Shown here: positions 47,941-59,150 of the stretch, one piece after another
How the letters are laid out: each line of letters starts with the position of its first letter
Position numbering within the stretch: the stretch's first letter is position 1
Assembly: GCF_051622035.1 (NCBI RefSeq)
Contig: NC_135361.1
Coordinates: 27,521,205-27,585,204, forward strand
Source: Arctopsyche grandis
Lineage: Eukaryota > Arthropoda > Insecta > Trichoptera > Hydropsychidae
Length of the DNA: 64,000 bases
Direction: 5' to 3'
Program-made: the position numbers and the translations under genes
The notes under the pieces: generated by a model
The model's database searches: none
What the model was told of the DNA's origin: nothing
What the model saw: only the letters and a program-made list of their open reading frames with translations

Positions 47941-49531
47941 GAAAAGGGGTACATCGTAAAAAAATACATTTATACATTTCTAAGTTCCAAAGTATGATTT
48001 AAAGGCGGTAGTGATAAGTCATGTTTTTGACTGTTCGCTTGCATATTCTTGTTGGTCGATGAATCAATGCGAGAGAAAGAGACAGCTATATTTTCGTAAG
48101 CTATTGTTTTCGTCGCTTTTGGCGCGTGGTTACTGAGCCATGCAGTCGCCTGTTAGCCTTACCTATGTGCGTTTGCGCGTTGATACTTTAATACAAAAAT
48201 AGTCAAAAACATGCTATAGGACTAAAACTTTTTTATGTTGATATATGAAATGATTAATAAGGCATATATTGAACCCATTTGTATTGAGAAAAGCTATATT
48301 TTGATTTAAAAATTCCGCAGTCTTACTCGACCCCGGTTCGGGACATTCGTTCGATCTCAACGCTCCGTCCTTCAAGGGTTAAAAGGCAATAAATTTAAAT
48401 GGCCAGTATTTTAATCAATTTGGGTAAGTTTATACTTGCCATTTAACATTAATACTGAACGATGGATACTGACCGTTTAATATAAACACTGAACTTTAAT
48501 ATTTAAATACTGACAAAAATAAACAATTACCAGTGAAATACAAGCCTTTTTAAATTGTGAAAGGATAGAGGAAATAAGATTATGGAAATTCATTGTTGAA
48601 TATAAATTAATGTCTTCATTAACGAATAAAATACAGATACCGAATAGTACTGTATTTTATTAATTTTTATACATAAAATTCCATGAAATTTATTGTTTAA
48701 AAATAAGGGGGGGGGTGGGACGTTGAATACAATCTGCCCAAGGGCGCTATATACCCTCGAACCTGGCCTGCGTTTTATACATATATGTATATTGTAGAAA
48801 CTAATATAAATTATCAATGTTGATAACACGGTGTACAAGTATACCGATAAATTAATTTTGTATACCGCTCTTTATTTCAGTATGTATTTTTGTTAAAAAT
48901 AATAAAATAAAATAAAAGAAGCATTCGCTTTATCGTATTTATTAAAAAAAAACAAATACATTATATATATAAGCAAAATTAATCACAATTTCTATGATAT
49001 AAAACTAATTTTCTAATAATTTCAAATATTGCATTACATATTAAAAAGTACAACGAGCGAAATGGAATAAAATATGCTGTAGCACCTTTTTCAAAAATAT
49101 TGTATATATATATATATTTATTTGTATTACATACTACATGAGTATTATAAGCGTTAAGATAGTTGCCGTGTAAAAATTTGTACGTGTGTATTGCCTTTTT
49201 ATAGATTACAATAACCTACTCTAAATTTCAACATTGCTATATATTGTAGATAGCATCTGTGAATGAATTAAAAAAAATGTGGGAAATTTTCACCTACTTA
49301 AAAGTTGAAACCTTATGATAACAATACACCAAAATACAACAAAACAATAGATTCATCGATGAAAAATTCCTTTTGAAAGCGTGCTCACGATTCTCTACCT
49401 ATACCTAATTTTGAAAACATTATAAATCGGCTTAATTTTATAAGTACAAATTTTTTAAATTAATTAAATCTTCAACTTCAGTCTTTGTTATATTATTAAT
49501 GTCGATATAAGTATTGATTGCTCTTCAGATA
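47941..49531. other. No gene recognised
   Basis: AT-rich DNA with a G-run at about 48708-48717. This is the 3' flank of the first RING gene; AATAAA-like signals are frequent and none can be singled out. Confidence 0.5.
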
Positions 49532-50883
49532 CTAAGCGATGAATTCTCTGCACAGAGGACAGGTACTAGTGTACTCCTTTAGTGCCTCGTAGCACTTATT
49601 ATGCAGGAAATGACCGCATCGCAATTCTTTCACTTGATTTTTTGAATTGAAACTATTCATACATACGCTGCAATCATCGTCCGCTTTAAATTCGGGCCTG
49701 AAAACAAATAAGATTTCGATTAATCAATATATTATGTTAGAGCGACATTGCATGTATAATATATGAAATAAAGTAAAACGGTTTTTATATATTTAGCACT
49801 TTTGCCAATTATTTCTTATATATATGAGAATTACATACAGTATTTAACGCTTTAAAGCTCTACAAACACAGGGAGTGCCAGAACTCTATGTGAGGCTATT
49901 AACTGCAATATATAAGAACGCCACAGCTTTGGTTAAACTTTTTTCAGATATAGATTTAGTATAGGAAAAGGAGTAAGGCAAGGAGACACCATCTCTCCTA
50001 AACTATTCAAAGGGCGTTTGCAGGAACCTGGAATGGGAAACAGCAGGAGTAAGCATCAACGGTCGCTTCTTGAGTCATCTTCCGTTCGCAGACGATATAG
50101 TTTTAATAGCTCGCGATCCAGCTGACCTACTTAACGGACTGACACAGCTGGACAAGGAAAGTATGATTTAAAATTAGACCAAACTAATGTTCATTAGTTA
50201 TTTCATGCCTGATAGCATTTCATTAGACGATAAAATAGTAGAAGTAGTAAATAATTATTTATATTTAGGTCAAATAATAGACATGTCCGGTAGTAAAGAA
50301 GAAGAAATAAAGAAACGTATTAAATTAGGATGGAGTGCATTTGAACGAATGAATGCTGTTTTAAAATCAAAAAATGTCACGCCGCCTGAAGAAAAAGATC
50401 TTCGATCAATGCGTTTTGCCAGTGATGACGTATGGATGTGAAACTTGGACATTGAACGCCAAGATGCTACACAAAGTCCAATTCATTCAAAGAAGTCTGG
50501 AACGCTGTATGCTCGCCATAACAAGGAAAGAAAGGAAGCAGAATACATGAGTGAGAAGTATGACAAGGGTAGTGGACAAAGTGGATAGAGTAAAGAGATT
50601 GAAATCGACCGAGCTAGCCAGCAGCATAGCTCGGTCGTTAAAGCTTCTGCTTAGCGTCGAGAGGCGCCGGGTTCGATCCCATGAGCTGACCTTGATTGAA
50701 AAGAATTATTTAAGAGTATATCTGTAGTGCTGCTGGTCAGACCTGGATATTTGTGACTCCAGGACGATCGTTTCCTATCAGAGTTTGCCAATTTTCTCTG
50801 ATTTCATTGATGAAACGGTTCCCGGTAAAATTGGCTAAATATCGTACCTACCTACCATGTCACCACTATTTGAGATTGATTAA

Positions 50884-50974
<91 letters not shown>

Positions 50975-52531
50975 GAATGTCTGTGTGTGTGTGTGTGTGT
51001 GTGTGTCTCGAATAGGCTGTTAAACGGGAATGAGTGTCATTGCAACGCAATCATTTCAAATGTGTTCGCTACCTGCGTTGTTCCGAAAAATGGGAACAGG
51101 AACGAGAACGGGAATTGCATGCGTTCAGCTAGTGTACAATAAAATTTATGTACAATTCATAGATGTCTCGTTAATTTGCGAGTTTTTCAGTGTCTCGTAA
51201 TTCAGCGACTTGTTTAATAAAAAAAAAATAAAACTGCAATGTTTGTAATTGGCCAGGAAGGCGCATTGGGGTGACCTGTAAGGCCTTCCTGGTTTATATG
51301 TAAAAAATAAATAAATAAAAAAATAAAATGGCCACGTTGCTAGAAGAATGGACAAAAGGACGATCGGAAAAATGCACTCTAGATAGTTGCACTCTCGAGA
51401 CATACAAACTATCAAATATGCCCAAGGAGAACTAACCAACGCAATAGAATTCCACAAAAAAGCCTCAAGGTGGTATTTATATGTTGTCCGAGAGGGCAAA
51501 CCCTTTTTTGTGGAATTCTATTGCGTTTGCTTTTTGAGCGCTTTTGAAAATTAGGACTTCTCAAAACTGCACCACTATTCAATGCAATTTAGTGCATTTT
51601 TCCAGGAACCAGACAAAAGAAGTGTTGGAATAGTACCCGAGAGAATGCAAAAGGGTAAAAGGAAGAGCGCAGGGAAGATGGGTAGACGAAATTGTGAGCA
51701 AAACAGAGACGAGTGGAAACGTGTTGAAGAGGCCATCATTCAGCTATTGTGGATGTAGATGATGATTTTGATATGAGGATTACATTTATTTACCGTTATT
51801 CATTTCGGTTGGTGAAATTACGAATACACATTTACCTGGATGTGATCTTACCATAGAAGTAGAATGCATAGAATGGTCATCGTTAACAATAGTATCGTCT
51901 AAAAGCGAGCCATCGAAGAGAGAGACGGAAAGTCAGAAGAGAGACAAGAGAGAGAGAGAGACGAAATTTAGCAAACAATGAACAAACTCTGCCGCTCAGA
52001 GTTTTTGTAGCAACATTTTTAGAGGCTGAGAGCGATTCTATGCATTCTACTTCTATGGATCTTACACACATTGGGACAAAATTGAGAAAAACCAATTTTT
52101 AAAATCGGCTATTACAAATTTATTTTTAAACCTATATATAATCTCACAGATCAACCTTTACACTGAATGACTAGAATATTCGATTCATTAAGAAAAAAAA
52201 TTGATAAACAACATTTGAATTGCATGTTAAAAATTCAAGCATTCGGGTCAAAACTTGCTATCAGTAAAATATGATGAAATTGAATAAAATTTACAGACCT
52301 TATCTGCCTAGCACCACTTTTAATTTGTACAAACATGACATTATTACGAGCAATTAAAATATTACCTTCTTTTTTGAGGTGCTTTACGTCGAATTACATT
52401 ACTTCGTGGTTCTTCGTATTGTTGAGCTGTAGGACTATTGAACAGGTTAGTGAAAAAATACAGTGTGACGCCAATCGTCACACCGAGGAGTACAGTGGTG
52501 ATTGCTGCCGGCAAAACCATCTTGTTCAGCC
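49532..52531 (-). CDS. Mini transmembrane RING-H2 protein A (106 aa, two coding exons)
   Basis: Coding exons on the - strand: 52520-52366 (ATG at 52520) and 49697-49532 (TAG); the first exon starts after an acceptor at 52532-52533, implying a 5' untranslated exon further right. The donor AG|GTAATA and acceptor CAG|G join in phase 2. Residues about 4-25 (AAITTVLLGVTIGVTLYFFT) are a membrane helix, followed by a basic, polar linker (about 26-58). The second exon encodes a complete C3H2C3 RING: C61-x2-C64, C79-x-H81-x2-H84-x2-C87, C98-x2-C101, ending five residues later. RING-H2 proteins are usually E3 ubiquitin ligases; the membrane position and tiny size suggest one that recruits E2 at a membrane, substrate unknown. 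I do not recognise a named ortholog. The intron (2.67 kb) holds an RTE relic, a SINE and microsatellites. A paralog-like gene lies 3.5 kb upstream on the same strand. Confidence 0.8.
49857..50616 (+). pseudogene. RTE-type LINE reverse transcriptase relic
   Basis: Broken frames together read as the RT of an RTE/BovB-type element: VPELYVRLLTAIYKN, then GKGVRQGDTISPKLF, then HLPFADDIVLIA, then NYLYLGQIIDMSG and KKRIKLGWSAFERMNAVLKS, then MTYGCETWTLN. Internal stops and frameshifts separate these blocks. It lies in the intron of RING gene A in the opposite orientation. Confidence 0.8.
50617..50880 (+). mobile_element. tRNA-derived SINE (+ strand)
   Basis: An A-box-like TAGCTCGGTCGTTAAAGC (50627-50644) and a B box GGGTTCGATCCC (50669-50680) are followed by a tRNA-unrelated body (CTGCTGGTCAGACCTGGATA, CAGAGTTTGCCAATTTTCTC). 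It directly follows the RTE relic. Related copies: 12362-12490, 56562-56792 and a variant at 54785-54954. Confidence 0.8.
50886..50971. repeat. (AT)n microsatellite, about 43 units
   Basis: Uninterrupted TA/AT run at the end of the SINE, followed after ATGAATGTC by a GT run (50983-51006). Confidence 0.95.
50979..51134 (-). mobile_element. Dispersed retroposon-like repeat, reverse copy of 905-1215
   Basis: On the - strand it starts CTAGCTGAACGCATGCAATT, contains CCCGTTCTCGTTCC and CATTTGAAATGATTGCG, and ends in a CA run (the GT run of 50983-51006). Confidence 0.6.
51438..51527. repeat. Perfect 25-bp inverted repeat
   Basis: 51438-51462 (AACGCAATAGAATTCCAC and on) and 51503-51527 are exact inverted copies around a 40-nt loop. 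It may be the trace of a small foldback element. Confidence 0.8.
51530..52365. other. Intron of RING gene A; nothing further recognised
   Basis: AT-rich with a GA-rich run at about 51915-51965 and an inverted pair of AGAATGCATAGAAT / ATTCTATGCATTCT motifs near 51860-51875 and 52033-52047. Confidence 0.5.
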
Positions 52532-52533
52532 CT

Positions 52534-53964
52534 GAAGCAACAAGTATAAAATTATTTCGTGGCAATACATAATAACTACCCTACTATGACCATATTAATA
52601 TACATGTGTAAAAAAGTATCACTCTAAAATGGTGCTATGAAAAATAGAAGGGGATGTGCGTATAGTGGATTGGAATTATAAATAGTATTCATACTAAATG
52701 AAACGGTCTATAATATATATGTATGTATGTATGTATAAACGTCATTGGTTACCTTTGAAGGAAATTGAATATGGTTTAGTTGAAATTTAATTCTCGGTGC
52801 TACGAACTGTGCTGTGAGAAACTTTAAATGTTTTTTATGAAAGCTATTATATAACCAATCAAAATCTAAATGTACAAAAATATTTTCGTGCGATTTCTTG
52901 AGCGATGCGCAGCATAAACGTCAAACGGCTGGGATGATTCAACCGTAAGACTTCACTTAACGGCCATTGATTACTATGCAAAATTGTCATTTTATATTTT
53001 GCTTTTTTTTCTAAATAGAGCTGTGATGTGTGGACAACAGTCTCTTTCTCCGATAAAATGGTCATTCAGACTGTATTTGTTGAGGTTTTTATATATTGAT
53101 TTCATTGGTCTTTGAAACGGCCTTATAATAATTTAGAAAATAAGTATTTAAAAAAATCACAGCTGTCATCCATTAGGATTAAAATAATGCAATGACGGTA
53201 AATTTATATACCGGTATCAATTAGTAGAGATCAGGAACATCACTTAGTATGGGAAACACTAGTCGTTGGCCATTCGGATCTTAAAAATTGGGGCTCCAGG
53301 TTGTTAAAAAAGCATGACTCCAACATCATCATTTCATTTAATCGGTCTGATTAATGATTCAATTTTTTAAATGTAAAATATATATTTTTTTCCATTTTTG
53401 TTCCTATATGTGTACAACCATTTCAATGCAGCGATGGATCCAGACATTTTTCAAAGGGCACAAATGAACTTATAAACATAACACAAACTTTATATATCCT
53501 TTTCAATATTTTTGATGTTTATAAACTAATTACATACAATGATATTGTAAGGCCGGATCGGTCCTGTGATTTAGGACCGATTCCTTTCCCAGTCGTCACA
53601 TTAAATAGTTGTGCATTATTTTACCCCCATAATATTATACATATTAATATGTACAATAAATATAGAACGTATGGAAATTTGATTATCTAGGTATAGAAGT
53701 TGACACCTTTCAAATAAAGTCCATTTCCATTTCCTAGTTGCTACCTACTATAACGTTTTTTTTTAAGCTTTTTTTTTATAAAATCAGCCTCATTTTTGAG
53801 ATCCTTAAGTTTAAATTTCAATATAAATTTTCTTTTTTCATTTACATATGTAAATATGTAGGGGCTCTTTCGAAAATCCTCATAGGAATAAATTGTAAGC
53901 TGAAAGATAATACACGAGGGAGGGATTTTCCCTGCAGCCCCCCCCCCTGTGTTTCCAGGCACAT

Positions 53965-54032
<68 letters not shown>

Positions 54033-54784
54033 ATGTGTATGTAAATACAGTCGCAATTTCACCGACCAATGCGACGAATGGGCTAATTTTCTAATATCTC
54101 TGGCGCACTAAGAGAGATGTCCATATTAAAGAGTAAGTTCATGTAAATAATTTAAGTTTTTTTCTTAAAATATTTGTATTTTTATTTATGAATACATACA
54201 TGATATTGAGGATTTTTAAAATACCAGCCTTCTTATCAGTTTGGCGCAAATATGAGAAAAATACGAAGATAGAAACACTGTGTCTCAGATATGCATCCAT
54301 TGTTTATTGGTGAGTAACTCTCGCAGCAATTCAATATTTACATTATTAAGTAAACTAATAAAAATAAATCAATGCGATATCGGATTTGGAGTCGTTCCAT
54401 TTTTAATGACTGTCTCTGGCCAAAAAGTCACGACCCCAGAACCCTGAAAATAATACACTAATGCCAATTGAAAATACATATTGCTATTGGTTAGTTATAA
54501 ATAGGAGCGGAGTTGCAGTTGCTCGATTTATAAATTTTATTTTATTTTATCGAACATGAACACTCTCCTTTGAGGATCACAACAAAGCGATGAGTGCACT
54601 TAAACAGATACAATACAATCAATATATGTACATAAGCATTTTATACAATGCGAATTCATAAAAACATCCACAGTGACATCTATAGAGAAATTTTTGCAGC
54701 ATTTTATAATCAAACTGGCGAACCTCAAGACGCTGAATAACTAAAGATTGACAAGAAGGATAGGAAAGGAGATGCCAATTTTTA
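52534..54784. other. Upstream of RING gene A; no coding exon recognised
   Basis: Should contain the promoter and 5' untranslated exon of RING gene A, but neither can be placed. An (AT)n run lies at 53969-54030 after a C-run. The 52860-53065 - strand open frame overlaps the dispersed repeat shared with 43850 and is not called. Confidence 0.5.
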
Positions 54785-54954
54785 CAGTAATCGTTTCAAT
54801 GAAAATCAGAAAAATCGGCAAACTCTGACAAGAAACGATCAGCCTGGAGTCACAAACCAAGGTCTGGCCATCAGCGGGACTCTAGTGGAACTTGAACCCG
54901 TGACCACTCTGCTCAAAAGCATAATATGCTAACCGCTAGTCCACGTCACTGGTT
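54785..54954 (-). mobile_element. tRNA-derived SINE variant (- strand)
   Basis: On the - strand a B-box-like GGTTCAAGTTCC precedes TGGCCAGACCTTGGTTTGTG, CTCCAGGCTGATCG and CAGAGTTTGCCGATTTTTCT, parallel to the body of the SINE at 50617-50880 but clearly diverged. The A-box region is GACTAGCGGTTAGC. Confidence 0.6.
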
Positions 54955-55204
54955 CTGGACAAATAATTACTCCAGAACCCTGAAAATAATACACTCATGC
55001 CAATTGAAAATACAAACATACATATTGCTATTGGTTAGTTATAATTTTATAAATAGGAGCATCATTGAGGTCACAAAAGATGAAATTAAAGTCATCAATT
55101 GAAAATTTACGCGCTTCAGTCAAATTCTCGCGATTGTTAAATGATTAATTTTGGGACCATTGTTATGTGAATTATGTCATTACATAAAAACGGTTACAGT
55201 TTAC

Positions 55205-55446
55205 GGTAAACGGACTACTAGTCATATGTGAACCGGTCACAGGACAACCAGTCGCTCTAGATCGGTCACACGTGATCACCCGTCACACTAAAACTGGTCA
55301 CACCCGAAAATTGGTCACGAAAAACTGGTCACACCCAAAAATTCGACCAATTTTTAATTTTAGGGTGTGACCAGTTTTAGTGTGACCGATCTAGAGCGAC
55401 CGGTTGTCCTGTGACCGGTTCACATTTGACTAGTAATCACCGAACC
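55205..55446. mobile_element. MULE-type foldback element, 9-bp duplication, 242 bp
   Basis: ACAGTTTAC stands on both sides (55196-55204, 55447-55455). The arms (GTGAACCGGTCACAGGACAA and CTCTAGATCGGTCACAC) are inverted over about 100 bp, ending GGTTCGGTGATTACTAGTCA at the right and a diverged GGTAAACGGACTACTAGTCA at the left. A 9-bp duplication with long inverted arms is the Mutator/MULE pattern. Confidence 0.75.
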
Positions 55447-55459
55447 ACAGTTTACATAC

Positions 55460-56020
55460 TTGAATAAGGATTGGCGTCGTTCGTTTTAGTGTGAATATGA
55501 AGAAAAAAAAGTCTGAAAAATTTTTTAAAATGATTTTATTTTCTATAAAAATTAAATCTCAATAGATTATAAAAAATAGTATTCAAAATATTTGTTATTA
55601 AAAATATTTTTTTTTTAGATTAATAATGATTTTATACTGTGCAAATTTAAATCTCTTAAAATCAGTTCTTGAATACAAAAAATATCACATATTTTTTTTT
55701 AAAATTAAATACACTTTTTTTTTAATTCATACATTATTAATTAATTAATTAATTTTTCAATTTCATATATTTTTACATATCACACAAGATTTTTTATAAA
55801 CATAATATTTTTCCATAAAAATATCCATTTAAGCCGATCAAACTATGTATGTGTGTATGTACTTTTTCTTGGACTTGGGAACAGCATTTTATTTCAAAGT
55901 AAAAATCAAAACTTGAAATCATGCAGTATAAAATCAACAAAGGATATCATGAACGTAGTTTCTCGTGAGCCTGTAGTAAATATAGTCATCATTATCCATC
56001 ATACAATAAACATTACATTT
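55460..56020. other. No gene recognised; 3' flank of RING gene B
   Basis: Very AT-rich. A 78-codon + strand frame (55853-56089) runs antisense over the RING exon end and is not called. Confidence 0.5.
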
Positions 56021-58103
56021 TCATCGACAAAGTCGACAAAATCTATAAGTATTTACGCAATTATTGTGGACCCAATGATCGCAATTTAAACGTTGCCTAT
56101 TTACAGTTAAAGTTTTCAGGCAATAAGCACATTGTTCTTCACTTCTGTGTCTGAAAATACATAAGTACATAGATTATTTTTCCGCTTTATCAAAACATAT
56201 ATGTATGTATTTATTTGCTTTTCTAAAACATAAAATTAGCTCAGAGTACTTTTAATCATTAATTAATGGTTGATCTTTACGCAACTAATCATTCAACTTC
56301 AAGAGTATTGCATTTACTGTGATTCTATAGACGATTTTATGTAACTAAATAGAATATTTTTTGGAAAGTGTTCACAATTTCGTTCCAGAGTAAATGGGAA
56401 GAATATTGAAATGGGTTTGAAAGTTCACTAGCTTGATAAATAAATTGACTTATTTAATTTTATATTTTTCTCACATGATGCCATTACGGTTTGCCCCTGA
56501 GCGACACCTAACACCTATATTATTAAGCTTGCACATACATATATAAATCATATTCAAATAGTGGTGACATAGCGGGTAGGATGTTTTGCCAATTTGATGA
56601 GGAACTGTTTCAACAATGAAATTAGATGAATTGGCAAACTCTGATAGTTAAGGATCTACATAGTTACAAATATCCAAGTCTGACCAGCAGCACTACAGAA
56701 ATACTTCCGAATAAATTCTTTTCAATCGAAGTTAGCCCAGGGCTTGAACCTGGGAACCTCTTGGTGGTTAGCATTAACGATGGCTAACATGACTTACATC
56801 AGTGTTCGCCAAGTGAGCTGTCTTCGGGCGTGAACCTTTTTTTTCGATTAATGGAGGACGAATACCAGTCAAGAAACTGGTATTGTTCTCGGATATTTTG
56901 AAAATAAATAACTGCAATGAATACTATGCCCGTAAATTTAGACTATTTTTGTTAACTACTAAATACTTTTTTCTCTAAGCAAGACATTATTTAGCTGCCA
57001 GCAGGGATGTTCATATTATTTAAAAATAATACTCTCAAAGACAACCGAATGGTTCAAATCAGGAAATAATGTTTATTACGGACAGACAGACCGATATCGT
57101 TAACCGTTTGCCCGCGGCCGTCTTCTATGGAAGCTTTAGGCGACAAGTCTGTAGCGCGGCTGTCTTCCATAGAATTTCTGAACTTTGCACGGGATTTTGA
57201 GCCTTATATGCGCCTATTTCAACTGTTTTAAGGTTCAAAATTGGTTGAATATATTACTGAGAGTTGAATGCCATCTATTCAATTTGCTTAAAATGAATAT
57301 ATACCAGTCAAAATTAGTTTTTTATGGAACCATACTGAAACCTCGTCTATGTGACGTCACGTCTGTTGAACAATGGCGACGATACGTCTCAATTGTATGA
57401 AGAATGATTATTTGACAGTTAAGCCAAAACTACGAGATGTATTATGTATTTTATTGTTTAAAATAATACTTTGTGTTAATTAACATACAATCTGGTTACT
57501 TGAGTAAATATTAAAATCTGTATTTAAGGTCGAAAACTCGATTACCAAATTCGCGAAAAAGGTGTCGCATACAGGGCTTGTTCGCTATATTTATTGCCGC
57601 GGGCAAAGGGTTAAATATAAGTGCAAGTCTAAATACAAAAGTGAGTATAAACCTTCCCGACAAAGAGAAAAATGAAACTATGGATTTTATCTAAAATAAT
57701 TAACATGAAAATATTTACATTGTTATTGATTTATTTTATTACAATACATAGTACTTGTTTATTTTTTTTATTCTGATTTATTTAACTAAAATACATAATA
57801 TATTTTATATTGAAAACCACTTCAACTGCATCTATGGAAAAAAAGCGACCAATAAGATAAGACTAGAAAAATATCCAAAATATTGAAAAAGCCAAAATGC
57901 AGCTCGCTTGGTGAACACTGACTTACATCTTTAAAAGGATACATACAAATAATATAATATATATGTATATTTATACGTACCCAGCGCTGCCATACTCGTG
58001 ATAGGCTTGGCTTCTAAATGCAGCATACACTGAATGCACACTAAATGCTAAAATTCCTAAAATAATACCACCTATTGTGACTAAAATGCCGTTCGCCATT
58101 TTT
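56021..58103 (-). CDS. Mini transmembrane RING-H2 protein B (82 aa, two coding exons)
   Basis: Coding exons on the - strand: 58099-57981 (ATG at 58099, just after a TTTTCAG acceptor at 58104-58105) and 56150-56021 (TGA). The donor GG|GTACGT and acceptor CAG|A join in phase 2, the same phase as gene A. Residues 4-24 (GILVTIGGIILGILAFSVHS) are a membrane helix, followed by a short polar linker. The second exon gives C47-x2-C50, C63-x-H65-x2-H68-x2-C71, C78-x2-C81, a full C3H2C3 set, with the stop one residue later. The spacing C71-x6-C78 is shorter than in gene A (x10), and no Pro stands in the last pair (CRLC rather than CPLC), so E2 binding may differ or be lost. The likely role is a membrane E3 ligase or a modified relative; substrate unknown. 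The intron (1.83 kb) holds a SINE and a TTAA-type MITE. Confidence 0.75.
56562..56792 (-). mobile_element. tRNA-derived SINE (- strand), near full length
   Basis: On the - strand: a B-box-like AGGTTCAAGCCCTGG, then CTGTAGTGCTGCTGGTCAGA, CTTGGATATTTGTAAC, and the tail CAGAGTTTGCCAATTC ... GGCAAAACATCCTACCCGC. It lies in the intron of RING gene B. Confidence 0.7.
57104..57610. mobile_element. TTAA-flanked MITE, copy 2 (intron of RING gene B)
   Basis: Termini CCGTTTGCCCGCGGC and, inverted, CCCTTTGCCCGCGGC; TTAA on both sides (57100-57103, 57611-57614). Same family as 40319-40803, in reverse orientation, 507 bp. The 71-codon frame inside it recurs in copy 3 and is a repeat artefact. Confidence 0.85.
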
Positions 58104-58501
58104 CTGAAAACAAAATGAATCAAATTGATAAGAATAATTATATTAGAGTCTAAAAATAAACGCTTCTCACTCTAATTATAATCAGGAACAAACTCGACAA
58201 GTGATCCAATCCACGCGAGTAACTTTACAAGTGTTACTTATGCAATACAATAGGAAACTTTTTATAATGCAATTTTAGAAAAAAATTCAGTCTACGGTTT
58301 AGTTAGATTACTATCAGATAGTATACTAAATTTGGTGGTGCATTAACATTATTATTTTCAAACAACCGTTGTTATTATCACAGTGTGAAGATAATTACAT
58401 TGACGGTATTTCTTTGGAGAAAATAAAGGACACAAAGAATCGTTTATTAACTAAAAAAAATGCTTTATAAGTTTATAACATGTATTATGAAATTTTATTA
58501 A
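58104..58501. other. Upstream of RING gene B
   Basis: Should contain the 5' untranslated exon and promoter of RING gene B; neither can be placed with confidence. Confidence 0.4.
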
Positions 58502-58971
58502 CCGTCTTCTATGGAAGCTTTGAGTGACAAGTCTGTAGCATGGCTGTCTTCCATAGAATTTCTGAACTTTGCACGGGATTTTGAGCCTTATATGCGCCTA
58601 TTTCAACTGTTTTAAAGTTCAAAATTGGTTGAATATATTACTGAGAGTTGAATGCCATCTATTCAATTTGCTTAAAATGAATATATACCAGTCAAAATTA
58701 GTTTTATGTGAAACCATACTGAAACCTCGTCTATGTGACGTCACGTCTTCATACAATTATGAAGAATGATTATTTGGCAATTAATCCAAAATTACGAGAT
58801 GTATTATGTATTTTATAGTTTAAAATGATACTTTATGTGTTAATTAACATATCTGGTTACTTGAGTAAATATTAAAATCTGTATTTAAGGTCGAAAACTC
58901 GATTGCCAAATTCGCGAAAAATGTGCCGCATACAGGGCTTGTTCTCTATATTTATTGCCGCGGGCAAAGGG
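58502..58971. mobile_element. TTAA-flanked MITE, copy 3 (left terminus deleted)
   Basis: Highly similar to copy 2 and flanked by TTAA (58498-58501, 58972-58975), but the left terminus reads CCGTCTTC: the stretch TTTGCCCGCGGCCG after the first bases is gone. The right terminus is intact. Confidence 0.8.
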
Positions 58972-58979
58972 TTAAGAAT

Positions 58980-59150
58980 TGTAAATAGGTCTTTTTCCTA
59001 TTATGCTTAGAATAATATAATACTATGATTACTAACAAAATTAAATTCAAATTGTAAAATAGAAAATGATCAGTAGATCAGTAGCTATTAAAATAGATAT
59101 AACATGTATTGTGAACATAAATAATTTAGTAATAATAAAAAGCATTTAAA
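58980..59150 (+). repeat. Dispersed repeat, partner of 8020-8195
   Basis: Shares ATAATACTATGATTACTAA, AAATGATCAGTAGATCAGTA and TTTAGTAATAATAAAAAGCA with the other copy, in order, with few differences. Class unknown. Confidence 0.7.

Noticed and set aside
50669-50680. Functional tRNA gene
   Set aside because: A- and B-box-like motifs are present but no cloverleaf with an anticodon stem can be folded; the body matches dispersed SINE copies.
53741-54094. Tyr-Ile repeat open frames
   Set aside because: Translation of an (AT)n microsatellite.
57185-58769. Two similar 66-71 codon frames at 57185-57400 and 58569-58769
   Set aside because: Both lie in copies of the TTAA-type MITE; conservation is that of the repeat.
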